DNA of 64,000 bases from Candidatus Pseudomonas phytovorans (GTDB taxonomy: Bacteria; Pseudomonadota; Gammaproteobacteria; Pseudomonadales; Pseudomonadaceae): positions 3,818,001 through 3,882,000 of the forward strand of contig CP119325.1 in the NCBI GenBank assembly GCA_029202525.1. The letters run 5' to 3'. The position numbers and the translations under genes are program-made. Shown in pieces: positions 34,833 to 44,258 of this stretch. Every line of letters starts with the position of its first letter. The stretch's first letter is position 1. Below the pieces are notes generated by a model. The model was not told the origin of the DNA. It did no database searches and saw only the letters and a list, made by a program, of their open reading frames with translations.

Positions 34833-35828
34833 ATGCAATACGTGAAGCTAGGCAGCACCGGGCTGGACATTTCCAGGTTGTGTCTGGGCTGCATGACATT
34901 CGGCGAGCCCGACGCTGGCACTCACCCCTGGACCCTGGGCGAAGCGGCCAGCCGGCCCATCATTCGGCATGCAGTCGAGCAAGGCATAAACTTCTTCGAC
35001 ACAGCCAACAGCTACTCTGCCGGCACTTCGGAAATCATCGTCGGCAAACTGCTGAAGGAATACACCCGTCGCGAAGAAACCGTGATCGCCACCAAGGTGT
35101 TCTTCCCCGCCAATATGTGGCAAGGCACCACCCGGCCCAATGAACAAGGCCTTTCACGCAAGGCGATCATGGCCAGCATCGACGCCAGCCTAAGCCGCCT
35201 GGGTACCGACTACGTCGACCTTTACCAGACCCACCGCTGGGACTACCACACGCCCATCGAGGAGACCATGGAAGCCCTGCATGACGTGGTCAAGGCCGGA
35301 AAGGCGCGCTACATCGGCGCCTCGTCGATGTACGCCTGGCAGTTCGCCAAGGCGCAGCAGGTGGCGGCCAGTAATGGTTGGAGCCGTTTCGTGTCGATGC
35401 AGAACTACCTCAACCTCATATACCGCGAGGAAGAGCGCGAGATGATCCCCCTGTGCCTGGACCAGGGCGTCGGCCTGATGCCCTGGAGCCCGATGGCCCG
35501 CGGGCGCCTGACCCGGCCGCATGGCCAGCAGACAGAACGCACGCGTAGCGATGTATCCGGCCAGTCGTTCTATGAGAACACTGAGGTGGAAGACGGCCGG
35601 GTGATCGATGTGGTCGAGCAGATCGCCGGCGAACGGGGCGTGCCAATGGCGCAGGTGGCGTTGGCTTGGGTATTGGCCAAACCTGGTGTTTCAGCGCCCA
35701 TCGTAGGTGCCTCGAAACCTGCGCACCTCGACGATGCACTTGCCGCGCTGGCATTGCAGTTGAGCGCAGATGAAGTGGCGCGCTTGCAGGCGCCCTATGT
35801 TCCGCACGCGGTGACCGGCTTCAAGTAG
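34833..35828 (+). CDS. Aldo/keto reductase
   Basis: 331 residues, YajO/Tas-like AKR family. The catalytic tetrad residues lie in FFDTANSYSAG (Asp, Tyr), ATKVFF (Lys) and YQTHRWD (His). It is an NADPH-dependent cytoplasmic carbonyl reductase of unknown substrate. GGAGACGACG precedes the ATG at 34833. Its stop codon overlaps the end of the converging sensor kinase gene by eight bases. Confidence 0.92.
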   Translation: MQYVKLGSTGLDISRLCLGCMTFGEPDAGTHPWTLGEAASRPIIRHAVEQGINFFDTANSYSAGTSEIIVGKLLKEYTRREETVIATKVFFPANMWQGTTRPNEQGLSRKAIMASIDASLSRLGTDYVDLYQTHRWDYHTPIEETMEALHDVVKAGKARYIGASSMYAWQFAKAQQVAASNGWSRFVSMQNYLNLIYREEEREMIPLCLDQGVGLMPWSPMARGRLTRPHGQQTERTRSDVSGQSFYENTEVEDGRVIDVVEQIAGERGVPMAQVALAWVLAKPGVSAPIVGASKPAHLDDALAALALQLSADEVARLQAPYVPHAVTGFK

Positions 35829-37086
35829 GCCTGGATTGTGGCAGCTCGATAAGTACCCGCAGCCCACCGCTGGCTGCGGTCAGAGCAGTGATGCTGCCGC
35901 CATGCAGGGCGATGGCCCGCTGGGCGATCGCCAGGCCCAGGCCAAAGCCATCATCGCTGCTGTCGCTGCCCCGGTCGAACGGGTCGAAGATGCTTTTGAG
36001 CCGCGCCGGTTCTACGCCCGGCCCGTGGTCGCATACACTGACCTGAAACCACTGCCCACCCGGTGCCAGCGCGGCCTCCACCAGCACTTCAGTGCCTGCT
36101 GCGGTGTAACGCACGGCATTGCGGATGATGTTTTCGAGCGCCCGATACAGCAGTTCTTCATGCCCATGGATGAGAAACGCGCCATGGGCTTGCAAAGACA
36201 CCTGGCACTGCTTCATGCCTGCCTCGAAACGGGCGTCTTCAACGATCTGCGCCAGCAGCTCTACCACATCGACACTGGTAAAGTCGCCGTCGCCCTGCCG
36301 CGCCTGGGCGCGAGCCAGGGTCAGCAACTGCTCGATCAGGTCATCCATGCGCCGCGACTCGCGCTCGACCCGCTCCAGCATGTCGAGCCGGTCCGGCTGC
36401 TGACGCATCAAGCCGATGGCAGCATGCATGCGGGTCAGCGGTGAGCGCAGTTCATGGGAAATATCATGCAGCAGGTTCTGCTGCGCCTGCACCAGGGCTT
36501 TGAGCTGGCCGGCCATGCGGTCGCAGTCCTCTGCCAGCTCGACGATCTCGTCGCGGCGCTTGCCCAGCCTGGGTTTCACCCGCACATCGAACCGGCCCTG
36601 GGCCACCTGGCCCATGGCTTCGCGCAGCCAGGCCAACGGGCGAGTCAGGTACAGGCTGCACAGGAAGGCAAACAATGCACTCATCAGCGTGCCGGTAAAC
36701 AGCGGGCCCATACCACGCGGGCGCGGCGGCTCGCCAAACACCGTGGCCACCGAGGCACGCAGCACCAGCGGGCGACCGTCGCGGTCGCTCAACGCCTGCT
36801 CGAAACGCGCTTCTGGCACCGCCCTGCCCGCCAGCAACTGGCCCTGGCTGTTGTAAAGGCCCACTTGTACATCCGGCGGCTGCGGTGAAACGGCCAGCAA
36901 CTGCCGGCCTGCCTGTTCGCCGTAACGCTGCAGTATCTGCAGTTCAGTGGCCAGCAGTGACCGCAGCGCCGGGGTATCGCCGCGCCAGTCATTGAGCATG
37001 AAGGCGCCGGCACCTACCAGAAAGGTCAGGCAATTGGCCAGCCAGAACGCCAGAAACAGCTTCCAGAACAGGCGCCGGCGCATCAT
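35821..37086 (-). CDS. CpxA-like sensor histidine kinase
   Basis: 421 residues. A transmembrane helix at about 8-28, a periplasmic domain of roughly 100 residues, a second helix near residues 128-148, then HAMP, HisKA with H-box ISHELRSPLTR (His about residue 213) and HATPase_c. It resembles CpxA/RstB kinases. It starts inside the last codons of the response regulator (ATGA overlap), so they form one operon. The response regulator has a CpxR-like receiver and a matching CpxR-type box lies upstream, so envelope stress is the likely input. Confidence 0.9.
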   Translation of the reverse strand: MMRRRLFWKLFLAFWLANCLTFLVGAGAFMLNDWRGDTPALRSLLATELQILQRYGEQAGRQLLAVSPQPPDVQVGLYNSQGQLLAGRAVPEARFEQALSDRDGRPLVLRASVATVFGEPPRPRGMGPLFTGTLMSALFAFLCSLYLTRPLAWLREAMGQVAQGRFDVRVKPRLGKRRDEIVELAEDCDRMAGQLKALVQAQQNLLHDISHELRSPLTRMHAAIGLMRQQPDRLDMLERVERESRRMDDLIEQLLTLARAQARQGDGDFTSVDVVELLAQIVEDARFEAGMKQCQVSLQAHGAFLIHGHEELLYRALENIIRNAVRYTAAGTEVLVEAALAPGGQWFQVSVCDHGPGVEPARLKSIFDPFDRGSDSSDDGFGLGLAIAQRAIALHGGSITALTAASGGLRVLIELPQSRPT

Positions 37087-37775
37087 TCGACAATCAGCAT
37101 GTAGCCCATGCCACGCACGCTCTGGATCCAGCTACTGCCGTCGGCACGCGGGCCGAGCTTTTGCCGGATGCTGCTGACGTGCACGTCGATGCGCCGGTCA
37201 TAACGGGTTAACGGCCGGCCCAAGGCATTGAGAGACAGGTCCTGCTTGCTGACCAACTGGCCAGCTTGGCGGGCCAATGCTTCGAGCAGGCTGAACTCCG
37301 AGCCGGTCAGCTCCAGCGTGGCTTCGCCCCAGTGCGCCTCACGCCGGCCCGGCCACATTTTCAATGCACCCGTGCGCACGTGTTCGGGCGCACCGGCCTC
37401 GCCCGTCTGTTGCGGCTGCACCCGGCGAAGTATCGCCCGCAGGCGTGCGACCAGTTCGCCGGGGGAGCTGGGCTTGGGCACATAGTCATCGGCCCCCAGC
37501 TCAAGGCCGGCAATACGGTCGATATTGTCGCCACGGGCGGTCAGCAGCAGCACCGGCACCTGGCTGCGCGCGCGCACACGGCGCAACACCTCGATGCCAG
37601 AGATGCCCGGCAGCATCACGTCCAGCACCACCACCTGGAAGTGACCGGACAACGCCTGGGTCTCGCCCTCTTCGCCGGTATCCACGGCGGTGGCCTTGAA
37701 GCCTTCGCGCGCCAGGTACAAAGAGAGCATTTCAGTCAGTTCGCGGTCGTCGTCGACCAGCAGCACAGGAATCAT
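37083..37775 (-). CDS. CpxR-like response regulator
   Basis: 230 residues. The receiver (residues 1-115) begins IPVLLVDDDRELTEML and has the phospho-acceptor Asp in VVLDVMLPG and the TARG/K switch; the C-terminal winged helix (about 140-230) is OmpR-type. The start was set at the ATG at 37775, because the only upstream alternative is a TTG at 37793. Receiver sequence and partner kinase point to CpxR-type. The operon is divergent from the BamA-type gene, with one GTAAA-N5-GTAAA box between them. Confidence 0.9.
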   Translation of the reverse strand: MIPVLLVDDDRELTEMLSLYLAREGFKATAVDTGEEGETQALSGHFQVVVLDVMLPGISGIEVLRRVRARSQVPVLLLTARGDNIDRIAGLELGADDYVPKPSSPGELVARLRAILRRVQPQQTGEAGAPEHVRTGALKMWPGRREAHWGEATLELTGSEFSLLEALARQAGQLVSKQDLSLNALGRPLTRYDRRIDVHVSSIRQKLGPRADGSSWIQSVRGMGYMLIVE

Positions 37776-37852
37776 CGGGGCCAGATATCGCAATTGCAGG
37801 GGTGGTAATGATCGCCCCGCTGGCCGGCACTGTCACCGCCGGCCGGTCGGAC

Positions 37853-37867
37853 TTTACACATCTTTAC
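37853..37867 (-). promoter_or_regulatory. CpxR-type box
   Basis: The minus strand reads GTAAA-GATGT-GTAAA, an exact match to the CpxR consensus GTAAA-N5-GTAAA. It lies midway between the divergent CpxRA-like operon and the BamA-type gene, so the regulator could control both. Confidence 0.7.
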
Positions 37868-37974
37868 CCTCGGCTAACCGCGCCGTACACAGCCCGCCCG
37901 TATCCTCATCGCCCGCTGCCAGCGGGTTGCCCGCACTCGCTCTCCCCTCCGAATCCGCTTGTCTGGAACCCCCG

Positions 37975-40338
37975 ATGAACTACCCGCGCCTGTTGCTCTC
38001 CATCCTGTTGCTGAAAGCCACGCTGGCCCAGGCCTCCCCCTTCAGGATCGCCGACATCCGCGTCAACGGCCTGCAGCGGGTTTCCGCCGGCAGTGTCTTC
38101 GGTGCCTTGCCGCTGAACGTCGGCGATCAGGCCGATGACCGTCGCCTGGTGGACTCGACCCGTTCCCTGTTCAAGACCGGGTTCTTCCAGGACATCCAGT
38201 TGAACCGCGATGGCAATGTGCTGATCATCAACGTGGTCGAGCGCCCGTCGGTGTCGAGCATCGAGATCGAAGGCAACAAGGCGATCAGCACCGAAGACCT
38301 GATGAAAGGCCTGAAACAATCGGGCCTGGCCGAAGGCGAGATCTTCCAGCGTGCCACCCTCGAAGGTGTGCGTAACGAGCTGCAGCGCCAGTACGTGGCC
38401 CAGGGCCGCTACTCGGCCGAGGTCGACGCCGAAGTGGTGCCGCAGCCGCGCAACCGTGTGGCGCTGAAGATCAAGATCAACGAAGGCACCGTGGCTGCCA
38501 TCCAGCACATCAACATCGTTGGCAACAACGTGTTCGATGATGACACCCTGGGCCAGCTGTTCGAGCTGAAGACCACCAACTGGCTGTCGTTCTTCAAGAA
38601 CGACGACAAGTACGCCCGCGAAAAACTGTCCGGTGACCTGGAACGCCTGCGCTCCTACTACCTGGACCGCGGCTACATCAACATGGACATCGCTTCCACT
38701 CAGGTGTCCATCACGCCAGACAAGAAACACGTTTACATCACCGTCAACATCAACGAAGGCGAAAAGTACACCGTTCGCGACGTGAAGCTGTCCGGTGACC
38801 TGAAAGTGCCGGAAGACCAGGTCAAGTCGCTGCTGCTGGTGCAGTCGGGCCAGGTGTTCTCGCGCAAGGTGATGACCACCACGTCCGAGCTGATCACCCG
38901 CCGCCTGGGTAACGAAGGCTACACCTTCGCCAACGTCAACGGCGTGCCACAGCCGAACGACCAGGACCACACGGTCGACATCATGTTTGTGGTCGACCCG
39001 GGCAAGCGTGCCTACGTCAACCGCATCAACTACCGCGGCAACACCAAGACCGAAGACGAAGTGCTGCGCCGCGAAATGCGCCAGATGGAAGGCGGCTGGG
39101 CGTCGACCTACCTGATCGACCAGTCCAAGACCCGTCTGGAGCGCCTGGGCTTCTTCAAGGAAGTCAACGTCGAGACTCCGCCAGTGCCAGGCACTGACGA
39201 CCAGGTTGACGTCAACTACAGCGTCGAAGAGCAAGCCTCCGGCTCGATCACCGCCAGCGTCGGTTTCGCCCAGAGCGCCGGCCTGATCCTTGGCGGTTCG
39301 ATCAGCCAGAGCAACTTCCTCGGTACCGGTAACAAGGTGTCCGTCGGCCTGACCCGCAGCGAATACCAGACCAAGTACAACTTCGGCTTCGTGGACCCCT
39401 ACTTCACGGCCGACGGCGTTAGCCTGGGCTACAACCTGTTCTACAACAGCACCGACTACAGCGACTACTACGACGATGGCGTTTCGTACTACGCGATCAA
39501 CAGCTACGGTGCCGGGGTCAGCTTTGGCTACCCGATCAACGAAACCTCGCGCCTGACTTACGGTTTGACCCTGCAGCACGACGACATTTCACCCGGCACC
39601 TACAGCGCCGACGAGATCTACGACTTCATTACCCGCGAAGGCAAGAGCTTCAACAACCTCAAGGCGTCGGTTGGCTGGTCGGAGTCGACCCTCAACAAAG
39701 GCGTGCTGGCCACCCGTGGCCACTCCCAGAGCCTGACGCTGATGGCCACCACCCCTGGCAGCGACCTGTCGTTCTACAAGCTGGATTACAACGGCCAGAC
39801 TTTCCTGCCGGTCACCACCAACACCTCGCTGCGCCTGCACACCAGCCTGGGCTACGGCAACGGCTATGGCTCCACCGACGGCCTCCCGTTCTATGAAAGC
39901 TACACCGCAGGTGGCCAGGGCTCGGTGCGCGGGTTCAAGGACGGTACCCTCGGCCCCCGCAACACTCCCGCCACAGGTACCTATGCCAGTGCGGGCCAGG
40001 CTTACTATTCCGACCGCGACACCGATGTGCTGGGGGGCAACATTCTGGTAACCGGCGGCGCCGAGTACATCTTCCCGTTGCCGTTCGTGAAGGACCAGAG
40101 CCAGCTGCGCAGCTCGGTGTTCGTCGATGCCGGCAACGTATATGCCGACACCTGTTACCTGTCGACCACCCAGGGCTGTGGCAGCGTCGACCTGGCGCAG
40201 ATGGCCGTGTCGCTGGGGGTTGGCGTGACCTGGTACAGCCCGATGGGGCCGTTGAGTTTCAGCCTGGCGGCGCCGCTGAAAAAACCGGATAACGCCGAGA
40301 CCCAGATCTTCCAGTTCTCGCTGGGGCAGACGTTCTGA
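37975..40338 (+). CDS. BamA-family outer-membrane assembly protein (likely paralogue)
   Basis: 787 residues, the usual BamA length. A signal peptide (MNYPRLLLSILLLKATLAQA) is followed by five POTRA domains (about residues 22-420) and a 16-strand barrel with the VRGF loop motif (GSVRGFKDGTLGPR) and a C-terminal aromatic (SLGQTF). It would insert or translocate outer-membrane proteins. The standard bamA locus of gammaproteobacteria lies between rseP and skp/lpxD; none of those genes are here, so this is probably a second copy. The ATG at 37975 gives a proper signal peptide. A CpxR box lies upstream. Confidence 0.93.
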   Translation: MNYPRLLLSILLLKATLAQASPFRIADIRVNGLQRVSAGSVFGALPLNVGDQADDRRLVDSTRSLFKTGFFQDIQLNRDGNVLIINVVERPSVSSIEIEGNKAISTEDLMKGLKQSGLAEGEIFQRATLEGVRNELQRQYVAQGRYSAEVDAEVVPQPRNRVALKIKINEGTVAAIQHINIVGNNVFDDDTLGQLFELKTTNWLSFFKNDDKYAREKLSGDLERLRSYYLDRGYINMDIASTQVSITPDKKHVYITVNINEGEKYTVRDVKLSGDLKVPEDQVKSLLLVQSGQVFSRKVMTTTSELITRRLGNEGYTFANVNGVPQPNDQDHTVDIMFVVDPGKRAYVNRINYRGNTKTEDEVLRREMRQMEGGWASTYLIDQSKTRLERLGFFKEVNVETPPVPGTDDQVDVNYSVEEQASGSITASVGFAQSAGLILGGSISQSNFLGTGNKVSVGLTRSEYQTKYNFGFVDPYFTADGVSLGYNLFYNSTDYSDYYDDGVSYYAINSYGAGVSFGYPINETSRLTYGLTLQHDDISPGTYSADEIYDFITREGKSFNNLKASVGWSESTLNKGVLATRGHSQSLTLMATTPGSDLSFYKLDYNGQTFLPVTTNTSLRLHTSLGYGNGYGSTDGLPFYESYTAGGQGSVRGFKDGTLGPRNTPATGTYASAGQAYYSDRDTDVLGGNILVTGGAEYIFPLPFVKDQSQLRSSVFVDAGNVYADTCYLSTTQGCGSVDLAQMAVSLGVGVTWYSPMGPLSFSLAAPLKKPDNAETQIFQFSLGQTF

Positions 40339-40373
40339 GCCCTGTCGTATGGGTAGGAGGGCTTGCTTTGGGC

Positions 40374-40388
40374 ATTACCCTCTTTTAC
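40374..40388 (-). promoter_or_regulatory. Near-consensus CpxR-type box
   Basis: The minus strand reads GTAAA-AGAGG-GTAAT, nine of ten bases matching GTAAA-N5-GTAAA. It lies 36 bases after the BamA-type gene and 75 bases before the next ORF. Confidence 0.45.
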
Positions 40389-40462
40389 CCCCGCTTAACC
40401 CAAGTTGACAGCCACCTTGCCTAAGCTGGCCAACACCAGAACACGCCCAGCAGGACACTTCC

Positions 40463-40846
40463 ATGCCTCCTTTTACCCCTTGCTTCCCCACCACACTGCG
40501 GCACGATGAAGTACCGGTCGCACTGCTCGACCTGGTCCAGCAACGCTTGGCCAACCTGCTAGGCCCACGCTTCACCGTGGTACTGGGCGGCAGTGGCAGC
40601 GGGGTTGGAGTCAGCCATTACCACCTGGCGATCCAGCACAACCAGAGCGGTGTTTCGCTTGAGGACTACGGCGACGTCGGCGCCGGCTTCATCGAGCGCC
40701 TGCTGCGCATGGGCGCCCAGGTCAGGGACATGCTCGACTCAGCCACCTTCAGCCGTATGGCCGGCGACGATCCGGGCCGACCACTGGTATGGCTCAGCGA
40801 GGTGGCCAGCCCCGGGGAAAGCATTACAATGCGCGCCCCAATCTGA
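40463..40846 (+). CDS. Hypothetical protein
   Basis: 127 residues, no signal peptide and no domain I recognise. A Gly-rich stretch (VVLGGSGSGVGVSHYHLAIQ) occurs mid-protein. AGGACACTTCC precedes the ATG at 40463, a good TTGACA -35 lies at 40405-40410, and a near CpxR box is upstream. It ends 14 bases before the endonuclease gene, so the two are likely co-transcribed. Function unknown. Confidence 0.6.
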   Translation: MPPFTPCFPTTLRHDEVPVALLDLVQQRLANLLGPRFTVVLGGSGSGVGVSHYHLAIQHNQSGVSLEDYGDVGAGFIERLLRMGAQVRDMLDSATFSRMAGDDPGRPLVWLSEVASPGESITMRAPI

Positions 40847-40860
40847 AATATGTTTTCCCC

Positions 40861-41826
40861 ATGAAATCACTGCTTTACGCCCTAACCTTAGTGTTTTCCT
40901 TTACCTTACCTGCCTTGGCCAGCCCGCCGGCAACCTTCACCGAGGCCAAGGTGGTGGCCAAGCAGAAGGTATATCTCGACCAGGCCAACAGTGCAGTGGG
41001 CGACCTGTACTGCGGCTGCAAATGGACCTGGGTGGGCAAGTCCGGCGGGCGCGTCGATGCAGCCTCGTGCGGCTACCAGACGCGCAAGCAGCAGAACCGC
41101 GCCGAACGCACCGAGTGGGAGCACATCGTGCCCGCCTACACCTTCGGCAACCAGCGCCAGTGCTGGAAGAACGGTGGCCGCGAGCACTGCGTGGACAACG
41201 ACCCGGTGTTCCGCGCCATGGAAGCCGACCTGTTCAACCTCTACCCGGCCGTGGGCGAAGTCAACGGCGACCGCAGCAACTTCAACTACGGCATGGTTGC
41301 TGGCAATGCCGGCGAGTATGGCCAGTGCACCACCAAGGTGGATTTCGTCCAGCGCGCCGCCGAGCCGCGTGATGAAGTGAAAGGCCTGGTGGCCCGCACC
41401 ACGTTCTACATGTTCGACCGTTACCAACTGAGCATGTCGCGCCAGCAGCAACAGCTGCTGATGGCCTGGGACAAACAGCACCCGGTGTCGGCCTGGGAGA
41501 AAGAGCGCGACCGGCGCATTGCCGCCATCATGGGGCATGCCAACCCGTTCGTGAGCGGGGAGCGCAAATGGACGGCCGACTACAAGCCGGTTGGCAGTGG
41601 CGCCGTGCAAGCGCTGCCGGTGAAAGCCGCCAAGGCAGAGGCCAAGCCTAGCCTGGCCAGAGCCGAGTCGGTCGGGGCCGTGCTGGGTAACCGCAACAGC
41701 CATGTCTACCACCTGTCTGCTGGGTGCCCCGGCTACAACCAGGTTGCAGCAAAAAACCAGGTGACCTTTGCTACCGAAGGTGAAGCGCAGGCAGCTGGCT
41801 ATCGCAAGGCCGGTAACTGCCGCTAA
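40861..41826 (+). CDS. Secreted endonuclease I with C-terminal extension
   Basis: 321 residues from the ATG at 40861. A signal peptide ends about residue 20 (TLPALA-SPP). The EndA/nuclease M-type core has the catalytic WEHIVPAYTFG, FNLYPAVGEVNGDRSNFNYG and C-rich disulfide segments, so it cuts DNA outside the cytoplasm. After residue 240 a linker leads to a short domain (NRNSHVYHLSAGCPGYNQVAAKNQVTF) resembling the metal-binding module fused to many secreted nucleases. It could provide DNA-derived phosphate or limit extracellular DNA. The frame is open upstream, but the signal peptide fixes the start. Confidence 0.9.
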   Translation: MKSLLYALTLVFSFTLPALASPPATFTEAKVVAKQKVYLDQANSAVGDLYCGCKWTWVGKSGGRVDAASCGYQTRKQQNRAERTEWEHIVPAYTFGNQRQCWKNGGREHCVDNDPVFRAMEADLFNLYPAVGEVNGDRSNFNYGMVAGNAGEYGQCTTKVDFVQRAAEPRDEVKGLVARTTFYMFDRYQLSMSRQQQQLLMAWDKQHPVSAWEKERDRRIAAIMGHANPFVSGERKWTADYKPVGSGAVQALPVKAAKAEAKPSLARAESVGAVLGNRNSHVYHLSAGCPGYNQVAAKNQVTFATEGEAQAAGYRKAGNCR

Positions 41827-41838
41827 ACCTGCGTTGTG

Positions 41839-41957
41839 CGGGGGCTGCTGTGCAGCCCATCGCCGGCAAGCCAGCTCCCACAGGGACTGCGCAAGGCTCA
41901 GGCCTGTGAAACCCTGTGGGAGCTGGCTTGCCGGCGATGGGCCGCATAGCGGCCCCT
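41839..41957. repeat. REP/BIME hairpin
   Basis: Inverted REP pair with the CATCGCCGGCAAGCCAGCTC core near 41858 and its complement near 41921, the same class as 10661-10777. It separates the endonuclease gene from the converging kgu operon. Confidence 0.85.
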
Positions 41958-41962
41958 TGTTC

Positions 41963-42937
41963 TCACGTCCTGCACACCTCATTCACCAAATTCGCCGGCC
42001 GCTCACCGGCCAGCGCGCTGAGCAGGTTATCTACCGCGCAACGCGCCATGGCCTGGCGGGTCTCTTCGGTAGCGGAACCGATATGCGGGGTTGCGACTAC
42101 GTTATCGAGCTGCAACAACGGCGAGTCTACCGACAACGGCTCCTGCACGAACACATCCAGCCCCGCCCCGCGTATACGCTTGGCCTGCAGCGCCTCGATC
42201 AACGCGCACTCATCCACCACGCGCCCGCGTGAGATGTTCACCAGAATCGCCTCAGGCTTCATCAACGCCAGTTCCCGTGCACTGATCAGGCCTTCCGTGC
42301 GGGCACTCAGCGGCACGGTCAGGCAGACGAAGTCCGCTTGCTGCAGCAGTGCGTCCAGGCTGCATTGGCGTGCGCCATAGCGCGCCTCCACCTCGGGCTT
42401 GGCACGCTGGCTGTGATACAGCACGCGCATGCCAAAGCCGGCTGCCGCGCGCCGGGCCAAGGCCTCGCCGATGCGGCCCATGCCGACGATGCCCAGCGTC
42501 TTGCCGTGCACATCAGTGCCAAAATGCGCAGGTCCCAGGTTGGCCTGCCAATGCCCGTCACGCACCCAGTTCGCCAACTCCACCACCCGCCTGGCGGTCG
42601 CAAGGATCAAGGCAAAGCCGGTGTCTGCGGTGGTTTCGGTCAGCACGTCGGGTGTGTTGGTCAGCATCACGCCACGCCGGCTGAGTTCGGCAATATCGTA
42701 GTTGTCCACGCCCACCGAAACACTCGACACCACTTCCAGCTGTGGCGCCAGGTCAAGCAGGCTGGCATCCAGGCGCAGGCTGGCCCCCAGCAACCCATGT
42801 GCCCCCGGCAACGCATCGCGCAAGCGGGCCAGGCCGTCGGGCTGGCTGATATCCACCCAAGTCACCTCAACACGATCTTGCAGTCGCGCCATCAAGTCGT
42901 CGGACAAGCGTTTGTACAAAACGATTCGCTTCTTCAT
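41963..42937 (-). CDS. kguD: 2-ketogluconate 6-phosphate reductase
   Basis: 324 residues, D-2-hydroxyacid dehydrogenase family. The NAD(P)-binding motif GIVGMGRIGEALARR is at about residues 148-162, and the catalytic Arg, Glu and His are in NISRGRVVDE, GLDVFVQEP and PHIGSATEE. In Pseudomonas this enzyme reduces 2-keto-6-phosphogluconate to 6-phosphogluconate with NADPH, sending it to the Entner-Doudoroff pathway. It is the last gene of kguE-kguK-kguT-kguD and follows kguT by ten bases, which supports the assignment over generic glyoxylate reductases. Confidence 0.92.
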   Translation of the reverse strand: MKKRIVLYKRLSDDLMARLQDRVEVTWVDISQPDGLARLRDALPGAHGLLGASLRLDASLLDLAPQLEVVSSVSVGVDNYDIAELSRRGVMLTNTPDVLTETTADTGFALILATARRVVELANWVRDGHWQANLGPAHFGTDVHGKTLGIVGMGRIGEALARRAAAGFGMRVLYHSQRAKPEVEARYGARQCSLDALLQQADFVCLTVPLSARTEGLISARELALMKPEAILVNISRGRVVDECALIEALQAKRIRGAGLDVFVQEPLSVDSPLLQLDNVVATPHIGSATEETRQAMARCAVDNLLSALAGERPANLVNEVCRT

Positions 42938-42947
42938 TGCACATTTC

Positions 42948-44240
42948 CTAAGGGTTCATGGCCAGCCGCGAGCTATCACGCTTTGCCCGGCCAGACGTCT
43001 GGGATGGATTGAGCGCGGCGGTAAGCGCCACTGCGGTCAGCAGCGCGCCGCACATGAACAGGTAAGAGGCGCCGGGCCCGCCCGTAGCGCCGTTGAGGTA
43101 GCCCACCAGCCATGAGCCGCCAAAAGAGCCCAGCGCGCCCATGCTGTTGATCAGCGCCATGGCACCACCGGCAACGTTGGCCGGCAGGATTTCGGGCACG
43201 ATCGCGAAGAACGGGCCATACGGTGCGTACATGCAGGCGCCGGCGACCACCAGCAGTGCATACGAAAGCCAGAAGTGTTCAGTGCCCAAGGCATACGAGC
43301 CATAGAACGCTACGGCGGCGATCAGCAGCGGTGGCCAGACGAAGCGTTTGCGTTTTTGCAGGCGGTCGGACGCCCACGACACGCCCACCATGGCCAGCAC
43401 CGCCGCCAGGTAGGGCACCGAGGCCAGCCAGCCGGCCTGCACGATATCGACATTCGCTGCCTGCTTGAGAATCGACGGCAGCCACAGCACGAAACCGTAT
43501 ACGCCAATACTCCAGCAGAAGTACTGCAGTGCCAGGATGATCACCTGCGGCGAGCGGAACGCCTCACGGTAGTTCTTCACGGGCTTGATGCCCTGTTGCT
43601 CTGCCGCCAGTGCCTGCGCCAGCGCGGCCTTTTCCTGATCACTCAGCCACTTCACCTGAGCCGGGCGATCATCCACCAGGCGCCACCAGAAGAACGCCCA
43701 GATTACGGCAGGCAGGCCTTCGATGATGAACATCCAGCGCCAGTCGTAATGCTTGATCAGGTACCCCGACACCACCGACATCCACAGGATCGTTACCGGG
43801 TTGCCGAGCATCAGGAAGGTATTGGCGCGGGAGCGCTCGGCACGGGTGAACCAATGGCACAGGTACACCAGCATGGCCGGCATTACCGCAGCCTCGACCA
43901 CCCCGAGCAGAAAGCGGATGCCGATCAGCATGTAGACGTTGCTGACCATGCCTGTGAGCGTGGCAAGGCCACCCCAGAGGATCAGGCTGACGAAGATCAG
44001 CTTCTTCACGCTGCGCTTTTCGGCGTAGATGGCGCCGGGCACCTGGAAGAAGAAGTAACCGAGAAAGAACAACGCGCCCAACAGCGAAGACAGCACGGGG
44101 GTGATGTGCAGGTCTTCGGCCATGCCGGAGGCAGCGGCGAAGCCGTAATTGGCGCGGTCCAGGTAGGCCAGGCTGTAGGTGAAGAACACGATCGGGATGA
44201 TGTACCACCAACGACGAGGTGCAAGGCTTTGGCTTTGCAT
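42948..44240 (-). CDS. kguT: 2-ketogluconate MFS transporter
   Basis: 430 residues of the anion:cation symporter branch of the MFS, with twelve hydrophobic helices and the SLAYLDRANYGFA helix-1 motif. It imports 2-ketogluconate made in the periplasm. The ATG at 44240 has CAGGAG eight bases upstream; an in-frame TTG further up is unlikely. An AACAACAA tract precedes the ribosome site. Position between kguK and kguD supports the name. Confidence 0.92.
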   Translation of the reverse strand: MQSQSLAPRRWWYIIPIVFFTYSLAYLDRANYGFAAASGMAEDLHITPVLSSLLGALFFLGYFFFQVPGAIYAEKRSVKKLIFVSLILWGGLATLTGMVSNVYMLIGIRFLLGVVEAAVMPAMLVYLCHWFTRAERSRANTFLMLGNPVTILWMSVVSGYLIKHYDWRWMFIIEGLPAVIWAFFWWRLVDDRPAQVKWLSDQEKAALAQALAAEQQGIKPVKNYREAFRSPQVIILALQYFCWSIGVYGFVLWLPSILKQAANVDIVQAGWLASVPYLAAVLAMVGVSWASDRLQKRKRFVWPPLLIAAVAFYGSYALGTEHFWLSYALLVVAGACMYAPYGPFFAIVPEILPANVAGGAMALINSMGALGSFGGSWLVGYLNGATGGPGASYLFMCGALLTAVALTAALNPSQTSGRAKRDSSRLAMNP

Positions 44241-44258
44241 GGTTTGTTTCTCCTGAGC

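Noticed and set aside
37906..39579. Long open frame on the minus strand opposite the BamA-type gene
   Set aside because: It is fully antisense to a well-supported gene, has low-complexity Val/Ala/Gln/Asp composition and no ribosome site; GC-rich third positions create such frames.
40338..40372. AGCCCT/AGGGCT hairpin after the BamA-type gene as terminator
   Set aside because: The stem is only six bases with a long loop and no proper U-tract; support is too weak to list.
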